Counted from the stretch's first letter, positions 28,337 through 36,510 are shown. The stretch: DNA of 64,000 bases from Streptomyces fructofermentans (GCF_014651055.1 NZ_BMWD01000016.1:71637-135636), one strand, 5' to 3'. The notes: a model not told the origin generated them from the sequence alone. Translations and numbers: made by a program.

Positions 28337-29404
28337 ATGACCGCTGCAGCCGACGGTTTCCGCATGCCCGCCGAGTGGGCCCCGCACGAGCGCACCTGGA
28401 TGGCGTGGCCCGGCCCGAACGCCACCTTCGACGACCCGGACGGCCTCGCCGCGGCCCGGGCCGCGTGGGCGGCGGTGGCGCGTGCGGTCCGCCGTTTCGA
28501 ACCCGTCACGGTCGTGTGCGGCCCCGGAGGCACCGCCGGGGCCAGGACCCTGCTCGGCCCCGGCATCGACCTCGTCGAGCGCCCGCTCGACGACGCGTGG
28601 ATGCGGGACATCGGGCCCACCTTCCTGGTCGACGGCAAGGGCGGACTCGCCGCCGTGGACTGGACGTTCAACGGCTGGGGCGCGCAGAGCTGGGCCCGGT
28701 GGGAGCACGACGCGAGGATCGGCGCCGAGGTCGCCGACCTCGCGGGGGCGGCCACGTACGCCTCACGGCTGGTCAACGAGGGCGGTGCGATCCACGTCGA
28801 CGGCGAGGGCACGGTGCTGCTCACCGAGACCGTTCAGCTCGGACCCGAGCGCAACCCCGGCTGGACCCGGGAGGAGGTCGAGGCCGAGATCCACGGCATG
28901 CTCGGCACCCGCAAGGCCGTCTGGCTGCCGCGCGGGCTGACCGGCGACTACCCGCCCCCGGCGCCCGAGGGTCACGGCGCGGCCCCCGGCGCCTTCGGCA
29001 CGCTCGGCCACGTCGACATCGTCGCGGCCTTCGCCCGGCCCGGAGTCGTCGTCGCGCACACCCAGCCCGACCCGGCCCACCCCGACCACGAGGTCTGCAA
29101 GGAGATCACCGGCCTCCTCGGCGCGCAGACCGACGCCCGGGGCCGCCGTCTGGAGGTCGTCGAGGTTCCGGCCCCGACCGTGCTGGAGGCCGACGGCCAC
29201 TGGGCCGACTACTCGTACATCAACCACTACCTCTGCGACGGGGGAGTCGTGCTCTGCGGGTTCGACGACCCCCGCGACGAGGTCGCGGCCGGCATCTTCC
29301 GGCGGCTGTTCCCCGGACGGACCGTGACGCAGGTGGACGCCCGGACCCTCTTCGCGGGCGGCGGCGGCATCCACTGCATCACGCAGCAGCAGCCGAAGGC
29401 CTGA
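28337..29404 (+). CDS. aguA: Agmatine deiminase
   Basis: This 355-residue enzyme of the guanidino-group-modifying family hydrolyses agmatine to N-carbamoylputrescine and ammonia. Motifs: RMPAEWAPHERTWMAWP at the N-terminus, DDAWMRDIGPTFLVDG, WTFNGWGAQSWARW, LVNEGGAIHVDGEGT, GTLGHVDIVAAFA with the catalytic His, SYINHYLC, and the catalytic Cys (about residue 347) in GGGGIHCITQQQP. It starts nine bases after ureC, so it is in the same operon. No N-carbamoylputrescine amidase (aguB) is nearby; the adjacent urease-like enzyme might do that step (inference). Confidence 0.93.
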   Translation: MTAAADGFRMPAEWAPHERTWMAWPGPNATFDDPDGLAAARAAWAAVARAVRRFEPVTVVCGPGGTAGARTLLGPGIDLVERPLDDAWMRDIGPTFLVDGKGGLAAVDWTFNGWGAQSWARWEHDARIGAEVADLAGAATYASRLVNEGGAIHVDGEGTVLLTETVQLGPERNPGWTREEVEAEIHGMLGTRKAVWLPRGLTGDYPPPAPEGHGAAPGAFGTLGHVDIVAAFARPGVVVAHTQPDPAHPDHEVCKEITGLLGAQTDARGRRLEVVEVPAPTVLEADGHWADYSYINHYLCDGGVVLCGFDDPRDEVAAGIFRRLFPGRTVTQVDARTLFAGGGGIHCITQQQPKA

Positions 29405-29433
29405 GCGCGGCGCCGGTCAGGTAGAACATACGG

Positions 29434-29820
29434 GTGAACGTACTGTCCCGCACCGCCTGCGGCCTCCGGCCGACCGCGCCCGTCCGGCGGCTCGACGAGA
29501 CGCCCGCCCGGCCGGACCGGGACGGCCCACCGGCTGCCGGCGGCCGCCCCCGCGGCCCGCGCCCGGCGGCCCCCGAGCACTCCGGAGCACGGTCCGGGCC
29601 GCGCCGGGGCCACGAGGGCCACGAGTGCCACCACGGCTCCCTGAGCGGCGACGGCCACGCGGGCGACGCGGGCCGCGCGGCCGGCGACGACACGCACGGC
29701 CGGTTCGTCTGCGGCGCGACGCGGAGGTCCGGCGGCCGGGGCCTTCCCGTCGCCGCGCGCCGACGGGGCGCCCGCGTCCCGCGTCCGGCCGACGCGGTCC
29801 GGGCGGGGGACGCCGCGTGA
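29434..29820 (+). CDS. Doubtful His-rich reading frame before the TetR gene
   Basis: A 128-codon frame with GTG start and about 94% G/C at third positions. Its stop overlaps the TetR start in a GTGA. The middle is His-rich (RRGHEGHECHHGSLSGDGH), the ends are Arg/Pro-rich, and no domain is recognised. No good ribosome site precedes it. It may be a real coupled gene, a metal-binding peptide in a nickel-enzyme operon, or merely open by base composition. It fills the 412-base gap between aguA and the TetR gene, where nothing else is seen. Confidence 0.3.
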   Translation: MNVLSRTACGLRPTAPVRRLDETPARPDRDGPPAAGGRPRGPRPAAPEHSGARSGPRRGHEGHECHHGSLSGDGHAGDAGRAAGDDTHGRFVCGATRRSGGRGLPVAARRRGARVPRPADAVRAGDAA

Positions 29821-30422
29821 CGACCCGCCGGCGCAACACCGCCCCGCCCCGCGAGGACGTCCTCGCGGCGGCCATGGACATGATCGCCGAACGCGGCCTG
29901 GAGAAGCTCACCATGGCGGCCCTCGGCCGCGCGGTCGGCATGAGCAGCGGCCACCTCCTCTACTACTTCCACTCCAAGGACGAGCTGCTGCTGCGCACGC
30001 TGGAGTGGAGCGAGGGGCGCCTCGGCGCCGAACGCGCCCGGCTGCTCACCCGCACGGACCCGGCACGCGCCCGCCTGGACGCGTACGTCGACCTCTACGT
30101 GCCCGACGGGCACCGGGACCCGCACTGGACGCTCTGGATGGAGGTCTGGAACAGCTCGAAGAACGCCGACGACGACGCCCGCGCCCGCCAGGCCGCCATC
30201 GAGGGCGCCTGGCACCGCGACCTCGTGGCCCTGCTGGCGGAGGGCGTCTCGCAGGGTGAGTTCCGCGCCGTGGACCCGGACCGCTTCGCCGCCCGTCTGC
30301 GGGCCCTGCTCGACGGCTTCTCCATCCACGTCGCGATCGGCCTGCGGGGCACGGACCGCGACCGGATCCTGGCCCACGTGAGGGAGTTCCTGGACGACTC
30401 CCTCGCCCCGCGGGCCGACTGA
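29817..30422 (+). CDS. TetR-family transcriptional regulator
   Basis: A 201-residue repressor. The N-terminal helix-turn-helix is typical: REDVLAAAMDMIAERGLEKL, then TMAALGRAVGMSSGHLLYYF and HSKDELL. The C-terminal ligand domain (about 80-195) contains WTLWMEVWNSSKNADDDARA, seen in TetR proteins linked to nitrogen and polyamine use (from memory). Start GTG 29817 has a GGGGGA at moderate distance. As the last gene of the unit it most likely controls the permease/ureAB divergent promoter through the TTAGAG palindromes. Confidence 0.88.
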   Translation: MTTRRRNTAPPREDVLAAAMDMIAERGLEKLTMAALGRAVGMSSGHLLYYFHSKDELLLRTLEWSEGRLGAERARLLTRTDPARARLDAYVDLYVPDGHRDPHWTLWMEVWNSSKNADDDARARQAAIEGAWHRDLVALLAEGVSQGEFRAVDPDRFAARLRALLDGFSIHVAIGLRGTDRDRILAHVREFLDDSLAPRAD

Positions 30423-30526
30423 GGGGCGGCGGGCCCGGGCCCGCCGCCCGTGCGCGCCGCGTGACAGCGAGTTCGCATACTGAGACGCCCCGTGGTGCCC
30501 GGGCACTGCTGTGCCAGACTGCTGCC

Positions 30527-30577
30527 GTGCTCTCGTTCGCCACGATTATTGGCAGCAGGCGCGCCGGTCCGCAGTGA
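30527..30577 (+). CDS. cimA leader peptide
   Basis: A 16-codon frame, MLSFATIIGSRRAGPQ, with two consecutive ATT codons for Ile. ATT is rare in this GC-rich genome. It precedes a hairpin and an intrinsic terminator ahead of citramalate synthase, an enzyme of isoleucine synthesis. The layout matches translational-stall attenuation. The ribosome site before the GTG is weak. Confidence 0.65.
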   Translation: MLSFATIIGSRRAGPQ

Positions 30578-30604
30578 CCGCCACGTACGAACAGGTACGG
30601 GCGG
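30578..30604 (+). promoter_or_regulatory. Hairpin of the cimA attenuator
   Basis: CCGCC-A-CGTAC (30578-30588) pairs with GTACG-GGCGG (30595-30604) around a GAACAG loop with one bulged A. It follows the leader stop at once, as in the ilvB leader. Confidence 0.6.
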
Positions 30605-30632
30605 CCATCGTCGTCCTCGACCCGCGCGCAGA

Positions 30633-30657
30633 CCTCTCGCACCCGCGAGGGGTTTTT
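30633..30657 (+). terminator. cimA attenuator terminator
   Basis: CCTCTCGC (30633-30640) pairs with GCGAGGGG (30645-30652, one G-U), ACCC loop, then five T residues. It stands 113 bases before cimA with no other gene in front to terminate. Confidence 0.8.
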
Positions 30658-30770
30658 CGCATTTCTGGCCCACCTTCAGCCGGGAGCGTGGCGCGCGGGA
30701 TCATTGGGGAACGGTGGAACCGGTCATTCCGGTACAGACCGAGATCCGAATCCTCAGGAGCCTTGAGACC

Positions 30771-32375
30771 ATGACGGAAACCAGCGAGCTCGACGACTCG
30801 TTCCACGTCTTCGACACCACGCTGCGCGACGGCGCGCAGCGGGAGGGCATCAACCTCACCGTCGCTGACAAACTGGCCATCGCACGGCACCTGGACGACT
30901 TCGGGGTGGGCTTCATCGAGGGCGGCTGGCCCGGGGCGAACCCGCGCGACACCGAGTTCTTCGCCCGCGCCCGGCGGGAGATCGACTTCAAGCACGCCCA
31001 GCTCGTCGCCTTCGGCGCCACCCGCCGGGCGGGCGGCAGAGCGAGCGAGGACCCGCAGGTCAAGGCGCTGCTCGACTCGGGCGCCCCGGTCGTGACCCTC
31101 GTCGCCAAGTCCCATGACCGGCATGTCGAGCTGGCCCTGCGCACGACCCTCGACGAGAACCTGGAGATGGTCCGCGACACGGTCTCCCACCTGCGTTCCG
31201 AGGGCCGCCGGGTGTTCGTCGACTGCGAGCACTTCTTCGACGGCTACCGCGCGAACCCCACGTACGCGAAGGCGGTCGTCCGGGCGGCCTCCGAGGCCGG
31301 CGCCGACGTCGTCGTGCTGTGCGACACCAACGGCGGGATGCTGCCGGCGCAGGTCCAGGCCGTCGTCGCCACCGTCCTCGCCGACACCGGCGCGCGCCTG
31401 GGCATCCACGCCCAGGACGACACCGGATGCGCGGTCGCCAACACGCTGGCCGCCGTCGACGCCGGCGCGACCCACGTGCAGTGCACGGCCAACGGCTACG
31501 GCGAGCGCGTCGGCAACTCCAACCTCTTCCCGGTCGTCGCCGCCCTGGAGCTGAAGTACGGCAAGCAGGTCCTCCCCCCGGGCGCGCTGTCCGAGATGAC
31601 CCGCATCTCGCACGCGATCGCCGAGGTCGTCAACCTGACGCCGTCGACGCACCAGCCGTACGTGGGAGTCTCGGCGTTCGCCCACAAGGCGGGGCTGCAC
31701 GCGTCGGCCATCAAGGTCGACCCCGACCTGTACCAGCACATCGATCCCGAGCGGGTCGGCAACACCATGCGCATGCTGGTCTCCGACATGGCGGGCCGCG
31801 CCTCCATCGAGCTCAAGGGCAAGGAGCTGGGCGTCGACCTCGGCGACGACCGGGACCTGGTCGCCCGGGTCGTCGAGCGCGTCAAGGAGCGCGAACTCCA
31901 GGGCTACACCTACGAGGCGGCGGACGCGTCCTTCGAGCTGCTGCTGCGCGAGGAGGCCGAGGGCAGGGCCCGCAGCTACTTCCAGGTCGAGTCCTGGCGC
32001 GCCATCGTCGAGGACCGCCCCGACGGCAGCCACGCCAACGAGGCCACGGTCAAGCTCTTCGCCAAGGGCGAGCGCATCGTGGCCACGGCCGAGGGCAACG
32101 GCCCCGTCAACGCGCTCGACCGCGCCCTGCGGGTCGCCCTGGAGACGATCTACCCCCAGCTCGCCAAGCTGGAGCTGGTGGACTACAAGGTCCGCATCCT
32201 GGAGGGCAAGCACGGTACCCAGTCCACGACCCGGGTCCTCATCTCCACCTCCGACGGCGCCGCCGAGTGGTCCACGGTCGGTGTGGGCGAGAACGTGATC
32301 GCCGCCTCCTGGCAGGCACTGGAGGACGCCTGCACCTACGGGTTGCTGCGGGCCGGGGTCGAGCCGGCCCAGTAG
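30771..32375 (+). CDS. cimA: Citramalate synthase
   Basis: A 534-residue enzyme of the DRE-TIM metallolyase group. It condenses pyruvate with acetyl-CoA to (R)-citramalate, a threonine-independent route to 2-oxobutyrate and isoleucine. Motifs: FDTTLRDGAQREGIN (the CimA-type RDG metal site), VLCDTNGGMLPAQV, GIHAQDDTGCAVANTLAA with HxQ metal ligands, QCTANGYGERVGNSNL, and a C-terminal LeuA-type allosteric domain (about 400-530). The pattern fits CimA rather than 2-isopropylmalate synthase. CAGGAG lies 10 bases before the ATG. A leader-peptide attenuator precedes it. Confidence 0.93.
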   Translation: MTETSELDDSFHVFDTTLRDGAQREGINLTVADKLAIARHLDDFGVGFIEGGWPGANPRDTEFFARARREIDFKHAQLVAFGATRRAGGRASEDPQVKALLDSGAPVVTLVAKSHDRHVELALRTTLDENLEMVRDTVSHLRSEGRRVFVDCEHFFDGYRANPTYAKAVVRAASEAGADVVVLCDTNGGMLPAQVQAVVATVLADTGARLGIHAQDDTGCAVANTLAAVDAGATHVQCTANGYGERVGNSNLFPVVAALELKYGKQVLPPGALSEMTRISHAIAEVVNLTPSTHQPYVGVSAFAHKAGLHASAIKVDPDLYQHIDPERVGNTMRMLVSDMAGRASIELKGKELGVDLGDDRDLVARVVERVKERELQGYTYEAADASFELLLREEAEGRARSYFQVESWRAIVEDRPDGSHANEATVKLFAKGERIVATAEGNGPVNALDRALRVALETIYPQLAKLELVDYKVRILEGKHGTQSTTRVLISTSDGAAEWSTVGVGENVIAASWQALEDACTYGLLRAGVEPAQ

Positions 32376-32647
32376 CCCGACGCGGGGGGCTCCGGGCCAC
32401 TGGGCCGGAGGTCCGGCCCCCGGAGCCCCGCACACCTGCCGCGGCCGCCGCTCCCGGTCGCCCGCGGCCGGGCGAGACCGGGCCCGCGGCCCGGCCGCCG
32501 TGCGCGGCAGCCGCGCACGGCCGCTCGTCAGGGAACGGACCGCGGGCGGGATCGCGGCGGCTCGCGAGTCCCTTCGCCGACGCGGGGCACCTCCCGCCCG
32601 CCGGGCACGAGATTCGCTTTCGCGCGCCCAGGAGTAGCTTCGAAGGT

Positions 32648-33988
32648 ATGAAGGCCGCACTGCACCGTGGACTCACCCTCCTCCTGATCGCGTTCGCGGC
32701 CCTGGCGGTGCTGTCCGTCGGGACCACCGGGGCGCATGCCGCCACGGACGTCTCGAAGGTGGCCGACGCCCTGCGGGAGAGCCCTGTGTACGTCGACCCC
32801 GCCGTGTCGGACCAGCTGTCGCCCACCGAGGCCGACGCCCTGGCCGAGAAGATCGAGAAGGCGGACAAGCCGGTCTTCCTCGCCGTGCTCCCGGCCGACT
32901 TCCCCAAGGGCGACCTCTTCCAGAACCTGCGTACCGCGACCGGCGTCACCGGGCTGTACGCGGTCAGGCTCGGCGACCAGTTCGACGCCCGGGCGGACTC
33001 CTCGGTCATGTCGCGCGACGGCGTGCGCAATCTCGTGACCAGCGTCCAGGGCGAGGACACCGCCGCCCAGCTCGACGAGTTCACCGACCGGGCCCTCGCC
33101 AACATCGGCGGCCGCGCCCCCGCGAGCTGGGGCGGCGGCGGTGACGAGGGCGTCGACGCCGGCGCTCTGGTCGGGGCCGGCGCCGTACTCGCCGCGGGCG
33201 GCGCGACCGCGTACGCGCTCGTCCGCCGCAACCGCCGCCGCAAGGAGGCCGAGCAGCGCGCGGCGCTGGAGAAGCTGCGCGTCGTCGTGGACGAGGACAT
33301 CACGGCCTTCGGCGAGGAGCTCGACCGCCTCGACTTCCACCCGTCGGAGAAGGGCGCGGACGACGCCATGCGCGCCGACTACGAGCGCGCCCTCGACTCG
33401 TACGACAAGGCGAAGTCGTTCATGGCCTCGGCCGGCCGTCCCGAGGACGTGCGGGCCGTCACCCAGTCGCTGGAGGACGGGCGCTTCGCGCTCGCCGTGC
33501 TCGCGGCGCGCCGCGAGGGCCGGCCCGTGCCCGAGCGCCGGGCCCCCTGCTTCTTCGACCCCCGGCACGGCCCCTCGGTGGCCGACGCGCAGTGGACACC
33601 CCCGGGCGGGGCGACCCGTGAGGTGCCGGTGTGCGCCGCCGACCGGGCACGCCTCGCGGAGGGCGGGGAACCGGCCGTCCGGGAGGTCGACACGGACTCG
33701 GGCCGCCGCCCCTACTGGGAGGCGGGACCGGCGTACGGCCCCTGGGCCGGCGGCTACTTCGGCGGAGGCATCCTCCCCGGCCTGCTCGTCGGCACACTGC
33801 TCGGCTCGATCATGGCCACCCCGTCGTACGCGGCCGACTACGGATCGGGCCAGGGGGACTTCGGCGCCGGAGGGTACGAGGGCGGGGACGTCTCCGGCGG
33901 CGACTTCGACTCGGGTGACTTCGGAGGCGGCTTCGGCGGCGGCGGTGACTTCGGGGGCGGTGGCGGCGACTTCGGCGGCGGCTTCTGA
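32648..33988 (+). CDS. Secreted/membrane TPM-like protein with Gly-Asp-Phe-rich tail
   Basis: A 446-residue surface protein. It has a signal peptide (LTLLLIAFAALAVLSVG, cleavage near AHA-AT at about residue 35), an extracellular alpha/beta domain with TPM-like features (SPVYVDPAVSDQLSPTEADA, KPVFLAVLPADF; about 35-150), and a membrane helix (ALVGAGAVLAAGGATAYALV, about 175-195). A charged cytosolic helical region follows, then a second hydrophobic segment (GGGILPGLLVGTLLGSIM), and a tail of GGDFGGG repeats. Such tails are common in TPM-domain membrane proteins. Function unknown; envelope maintenance is only a guess. Confidence 0.8.
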   Translation: MKAALHRGLTLLLIAFAALAVLSVGTTGAHAATDVSKVADALRESPVYVDPAVSDQLSPTEADALAEKIEKADKPVFLAVLPADFPKGDLFQNLRTATGVTGLYAVRLGDQFDARADSSVMSRDGVRNLVTSVQGEDTAAQLDEFTDRALANIGGRAPASWGGGGDEGVDAGALVGAGAVLAAGGATAYALVRRNRRRKEAEQRAALEKLRVVVDEDITAFGEELDRLDFHPSEKGADDAMRADYERALDSYDKAKSFMASAGRPEDVRAVTQSLEDGRFALAVLAARREGRPVPERRAPCFFDPRHGPSVADAQWTPPGGATREVPVCAADRARLAEGGEPAVREVDTDSGRRPYWEAGPAYGPWAGGYFGGGILPGLLVGTLLGSIMATPSYAADYGSGQGDFGAGGYEGGDVSGGDFDSGDFGGGFGGGGDFGGGGGDFGGGF

Positions 33989-34060
33989 CCTGTAGGAAAG
34001 ACGCGGGGACACTCGATACCCGGGTACGTGTCGGCCGCATGCCTGGGGCGCCGGACGCGT

Positions 34061-34115
34061 GGTGACGCAGCAGGGGCCCGGCGCCTGATGGCGCCGGGCC
34101 CCTGGCCGCGTCACC
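34061..34115. terminator. Bidirectional terminator between the TPM-like and trypsin genes
   Basis: GGTGACGC (34061-34068) pairs with GCGTCACC (34108-34115), enclosing CAGGGGCCCGGCGCC / GGCGCCGGGCCCCTG with a TGAT loop. It lies between two convergent genes and can serve both. Confidence 0.8.
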
Positions 34116-34213
34116 CGTGCCCCCGTGCGGACGGCCGTGTGGCGTGTGCCGTGTGTGGAGGCGGGTGGGTCGCGGCGGTGGTGCCGGTCGTACGGTCGGT
34201 ACCGGTCGCGCTC

Positions 34214-34996
34214 TCAGAGGGTCGCGGCCGCCGAGGCTATGGCCGACGCGAAGGTCGAGACCTCGCTGTAGACGCCGGGCGCCTCGGGCTGGGCGCAGCC
34301 GATGCCCCAGCTCACGATGCCGACCTGGATCCAGGCGCCGGCGCCGTCCCTGCGGAACATCGGGCCGCCGGAGTCGCCCTGACAGGTGTCGACGCCGCCC
34401 GCGGCGTAGCCCGCGCAGATCTCCTCGGCGGGGACGAGTCCCTCGTACTGGTCGTACGACCGGCACACCGAGTCGCTGACGAACGGGACGGTCGCCTTCA
34501 GCATGTAGCGCTGCTGCGCCCCGCCCTCACGGGCGGCTCCCCAGCCCGCGACGGTGAAGGTGCCGGAGTTGTACTGCGTCGTCGTGGCGATCTTCAGGGT
34601 CGGCAGGTTGATGGGCTGCGCGAGCTTGATGAGCGCCCAGTCCTTGCCGGTGCCGTTGTAGCCGGGGGCCCGGTAGACCTTGGTCGAGCGGACCTGGACC
34701 CGGCCGCTGGTCGACTGGAGGTCCACGACTCCGGCCGTGGCGGTGATGCCGGTGTTGTTGCCGGTGGAGCCCACGCAGTGCGCGGCGGTGAGCACGATCT
34801 GCTGGGTGTAGAGCGCCCCGCCGCAGCCCATGGAGAGCCGGACCATGAACGGGAACTCGCCCTGCGCGGCGCGGGTGCCGCCGACCACGGGGGCCGGGGC
34901 GGCCTGCGCGGTGGAGAGCGGCTGGAGGCTGATGACCGCGAGCGCCGCGGCGCCGGCGACGGCGCATCTCTTGAGCGCCTTGATGAGGTTCTTCAA
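34214..34996 (-). CDS. sprT: Secreted trypsin-like serine protease
   Basis: A 260-residue protein very like Streptomyces griseus trypsin. It has a signal peptide (LIKALKRCAVAGAAALAVIS...), a short propeptide, and mature enzyme beginning VVGGTRAAQGEFPFMVRL. The catalytic triad is His in LTAAHCVG, Asp in KDWALIKLA and Ser in CQGDSGGPMF. The S1 Asp (GGVDTCQGD) gives cleavage after Lys/Arg. The start is TTG at 34996, set by GGAAGGC 7 bases upstream; an in-frame ATG at 35095 would spoil the signal peptide. A near-match to the AdpA site lies upstream. It acts outside the cell, probably during development and protein scavenging. Confidence 0.93.
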   Translation of the reverse strand: MKNLIKALKRCAVAGAAALAVISLQPLSTAQAAPAPVVGGTRAAQGEFPFMVRLSMGCGGALYTQQIVLTAAHCVGSTGNNTGITATAGVVDLQSTSGRVQVRSTKVYRAPGYNGTGKDWALIKLAQPINLPTLKIATTTQYNSGTFTVAGWGAAREGGAQQRYMLKATVPFVSDSVCRSYDQYEGLVPAEEICAGYAAGGVDTCQGDSGGPMFRRDGAGAWIQVGIVSWGIGCAQPEAPGVYSEVSTFASAIASAAATL

Positions 34997-35055
34997 CGTG
35001 ATGCCTTCCGTGGGGGGTTGACATACGGGCCGGCGGACCGGCGCAGAATTTGCAG

Positions 35056-35065
35056 GTTCATGCCA
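35056..35065 (-). promoter_or_regulatory. AdpA-like site upstream of the trypsin gene
   Basis: Read on the minus strand, TGGCATGAAC matches the AdpA consensus TGGCSNGWWY except at the S position. A second, inverted relative TGGCATGAGC lies at 35095-35104, making an 8-bp inverted repeat with a 29-base spacer. AdpA is known to activate extracellular protease genes, including the trypsin gene of S. griseus. Confidence 0.4.
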
Positions 35066-35257
35066 ATTCACACGACAGGAAGCCGCGTTGTTCATGGCAT
35101 GAGCCGGTCAATTCTGTCGATGGATTATGGGAACGCCGTGACCGCCGCCACAAGGGGCGAAAACACGCCACCCCCATCCGGCCCGGCGCTCCCGCCCAGT
35201 CCCGGCGCGCGCCCCGCCCGGCTCTCCACGGCCCCGGGCTCCCCGCGTCTCCTCAGG

Positions 35258-35316
35258 GTTCTGCACGGCGCCGGTTCTGCACGGCGCCGGTTCTGCACGG
35301 CGCCGGTTCTGCATGC
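35258..35316. repeat. 16-bp tandem repeat, 3.5 copies
   Basis: GTTCTGCACGGCGCCG is repeated exactly at 35258, 35274 and 35290, followed by a partial copy. It sits in the 357-base gap between the GNAT gene and the trypsin promoter, where no gene is seen. Each unit contains a GGCGCC palindrome. Confidence 0.85.
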
Positions 35317-35353
35317 GGCGTGGCGCGCACGGGTCCCCGCGGCGCGGGCCGCC

Positions 35354-35842
35354 TCACTCCGGCAGGGCCAGCCATTCCTTCCACGACAGGTCCCGGCCGA
35401 CGAACCTCGGCCGCTCGAAGGGCCACGCCTCACCGATCCAGCGCGGCACGAGCGCGTCCAGGTCCCGTTCCAGGGCGGTCCCCACGCTGTCGTCGACGAC
35501 CCACCAGGAGATCTCGGCGTCGGCGCCCGCCTTCTCCGGAGGGTCGATGTAGACGCAGCCGTACTCGGTGGTCTCCGCCTCGTCGAACAGGACGTAGTTG
35601 AAGGACTCGTGGGCGGTGATCTCGGCCGCGTGCCGCTCCAGGTCGAGCCGGTTCGCCTCGTACGTCATCGTGGCGGCGGGCCATCCCCAGGCCTCCCCGT
35701 AGATGGACCACAGCCGCTCGCGCGAGCCCATCACCGCCGGGTAGTCGATCGCCGCGTCGGCCCCGCTGATCGGGCGCAGATGGTGTCCGCCGGGCACGTC
35801 GACGCGCAGCGGATGGACGAAGTCGGGAGGAAGCCAGGTCAT
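35354..35842 (-). CDS. GNAT-family N-acetyltransferase
   Basis: A 162-residue protein with an acetyl-CoA-dependent transferase fold. Visible marks are HLRPISGADAAIDYPAVM at the N-terminus, FNYVLFDEAETTEYGCVYID and ISWWVVDDSVGTALERDL, where the usual V-x-P / QxxGxG/A region is poorly kept. It has no signal peptide. Substrate unknown; the call rests on overall pattern and is less sure than a typical GNAT. Confidence 0.65.
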   Translation of the reverse strand: MTWLPPDFVHPLRVDVPGGHHLRPISGADAAIDYPAVMGSRERLWSIYGEAWGWPAATMTYEANRLDLERHAAEITAHESFNYVLFDEAETTEYGCVYIDPPEKAGADAEISWWVVDDSVGTALERDLDALVPRWIGEAWPFERPRFVGRDLSWKEWLALPE

Positions 35843-35970
35843 CCCGGGAGGCTAACCGGCCGGCCGCCGGACCGCACCGGGATATCCACCGCCGCCGGGC
35901 CCGGGCAACGCCGCTTCGCCGGAGGCGAGTTGCATCCTGCCCGGGCGGCGGCGAGGCCGCGCCCGGCGGT

Positions 35971-36510
35971 TCACGGGCCGGGGGGAGGGGGTTCGAGGAT
36001 CCACCGGCCGGAGTGGCCCGGCGGGAGCGCGAGGTCGCCGCGTACCGCCACGTAGTACCGCTCGCGGGCGGCCCGCTGGCGGTTCAGCAGGTCCGCCCAT
36101 GCGTCGGGGTCCCGCACCCGCGTCTCCAGGAAGCGCTCCATCTCCATCACGGCGACGACCCACTGGCGCGCCCGGTCGACCACGTCGGGCGAGCCGAGCA
36201 TCAGCAGCGCCTCGCCGACCGGGTCGCGGGCGTCGAGCGCCTCGGCCATGTGCGGTGCCGCCTCCTCGGGCGACAGGGGGTGCGGATGCGGGTCGTTGCC
36301 CAGGTGGGAGGCGACCCGGTAGGTCAGGGACACCGTCCTCTTCAGCGCCCGGGCGTAGTCCGCGTACAGGGACAGGCGCCGCTCCTCCCAGCGGGCCGTC
36401 CGCTCGCGCCGGAACCGGGCCCGGTCCCCGCGCACGATGGCGAGGTACGAACCGAGGGCACCGACGGCCACGCCCAGCAGTGTGGGGAGTTGCTCGATGA
36501 ATGCGGACAC
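35971..36510 (-). CDS. Small membrane-anchored helical protein
   Basis: A 179-residue protein with one N-terminal membrane helix (LPTLLGVAVGALGSYLAIV, residues 9-27), followed by a basic, mostly helical cytosolic region (RGDRARFRRERTARWEERRL, then SLYADYARALKRTVSLTYRV). The C-terminus is Pro-rich. Proteins with this plan occur widely in Streptomyces without a known role (from memory). Its start is 161 bases from the divergent YdeI-family gene. Confidence 0.75.
   Translation of the reverse strand: MSAFIEQLPTLLGVAVGALGSYLAIVRGDRARFRRERTARWEERRLSLYADYARALKRTVSLTYRVASHLGNDPHPHPLSPEEAAPHMAEALDARDPVGEALLMLGSPDVVDRARQWVVAVMEMERFLETRVRDPDAWADLLNRQRAARERYYVAVRGDLALPPGHSGRWILEPPPPGP

Noticed and set aside
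24309..30422. Ordinary urease operon
   Set aside because: Accessory genes ureD, ureE, ureF and ureG are missing, A and B are fused, and the flap residues are altered; so a plain urease label would mislead.
30771..32375. 2-isopropylmalate synthase (leuA)
   Set aside because: The N-terminal RDGAQREG and overall pattern fit the CimA group; the Ile-codon leader also points to isoleucine rather than leucine.
30546..32660. A 704-codon minus-strand frame opposite cimA
   Set aside because: Shadow of a certain gene; high Arg/Gly/Asp/Val content typical of reverse-frame translation.
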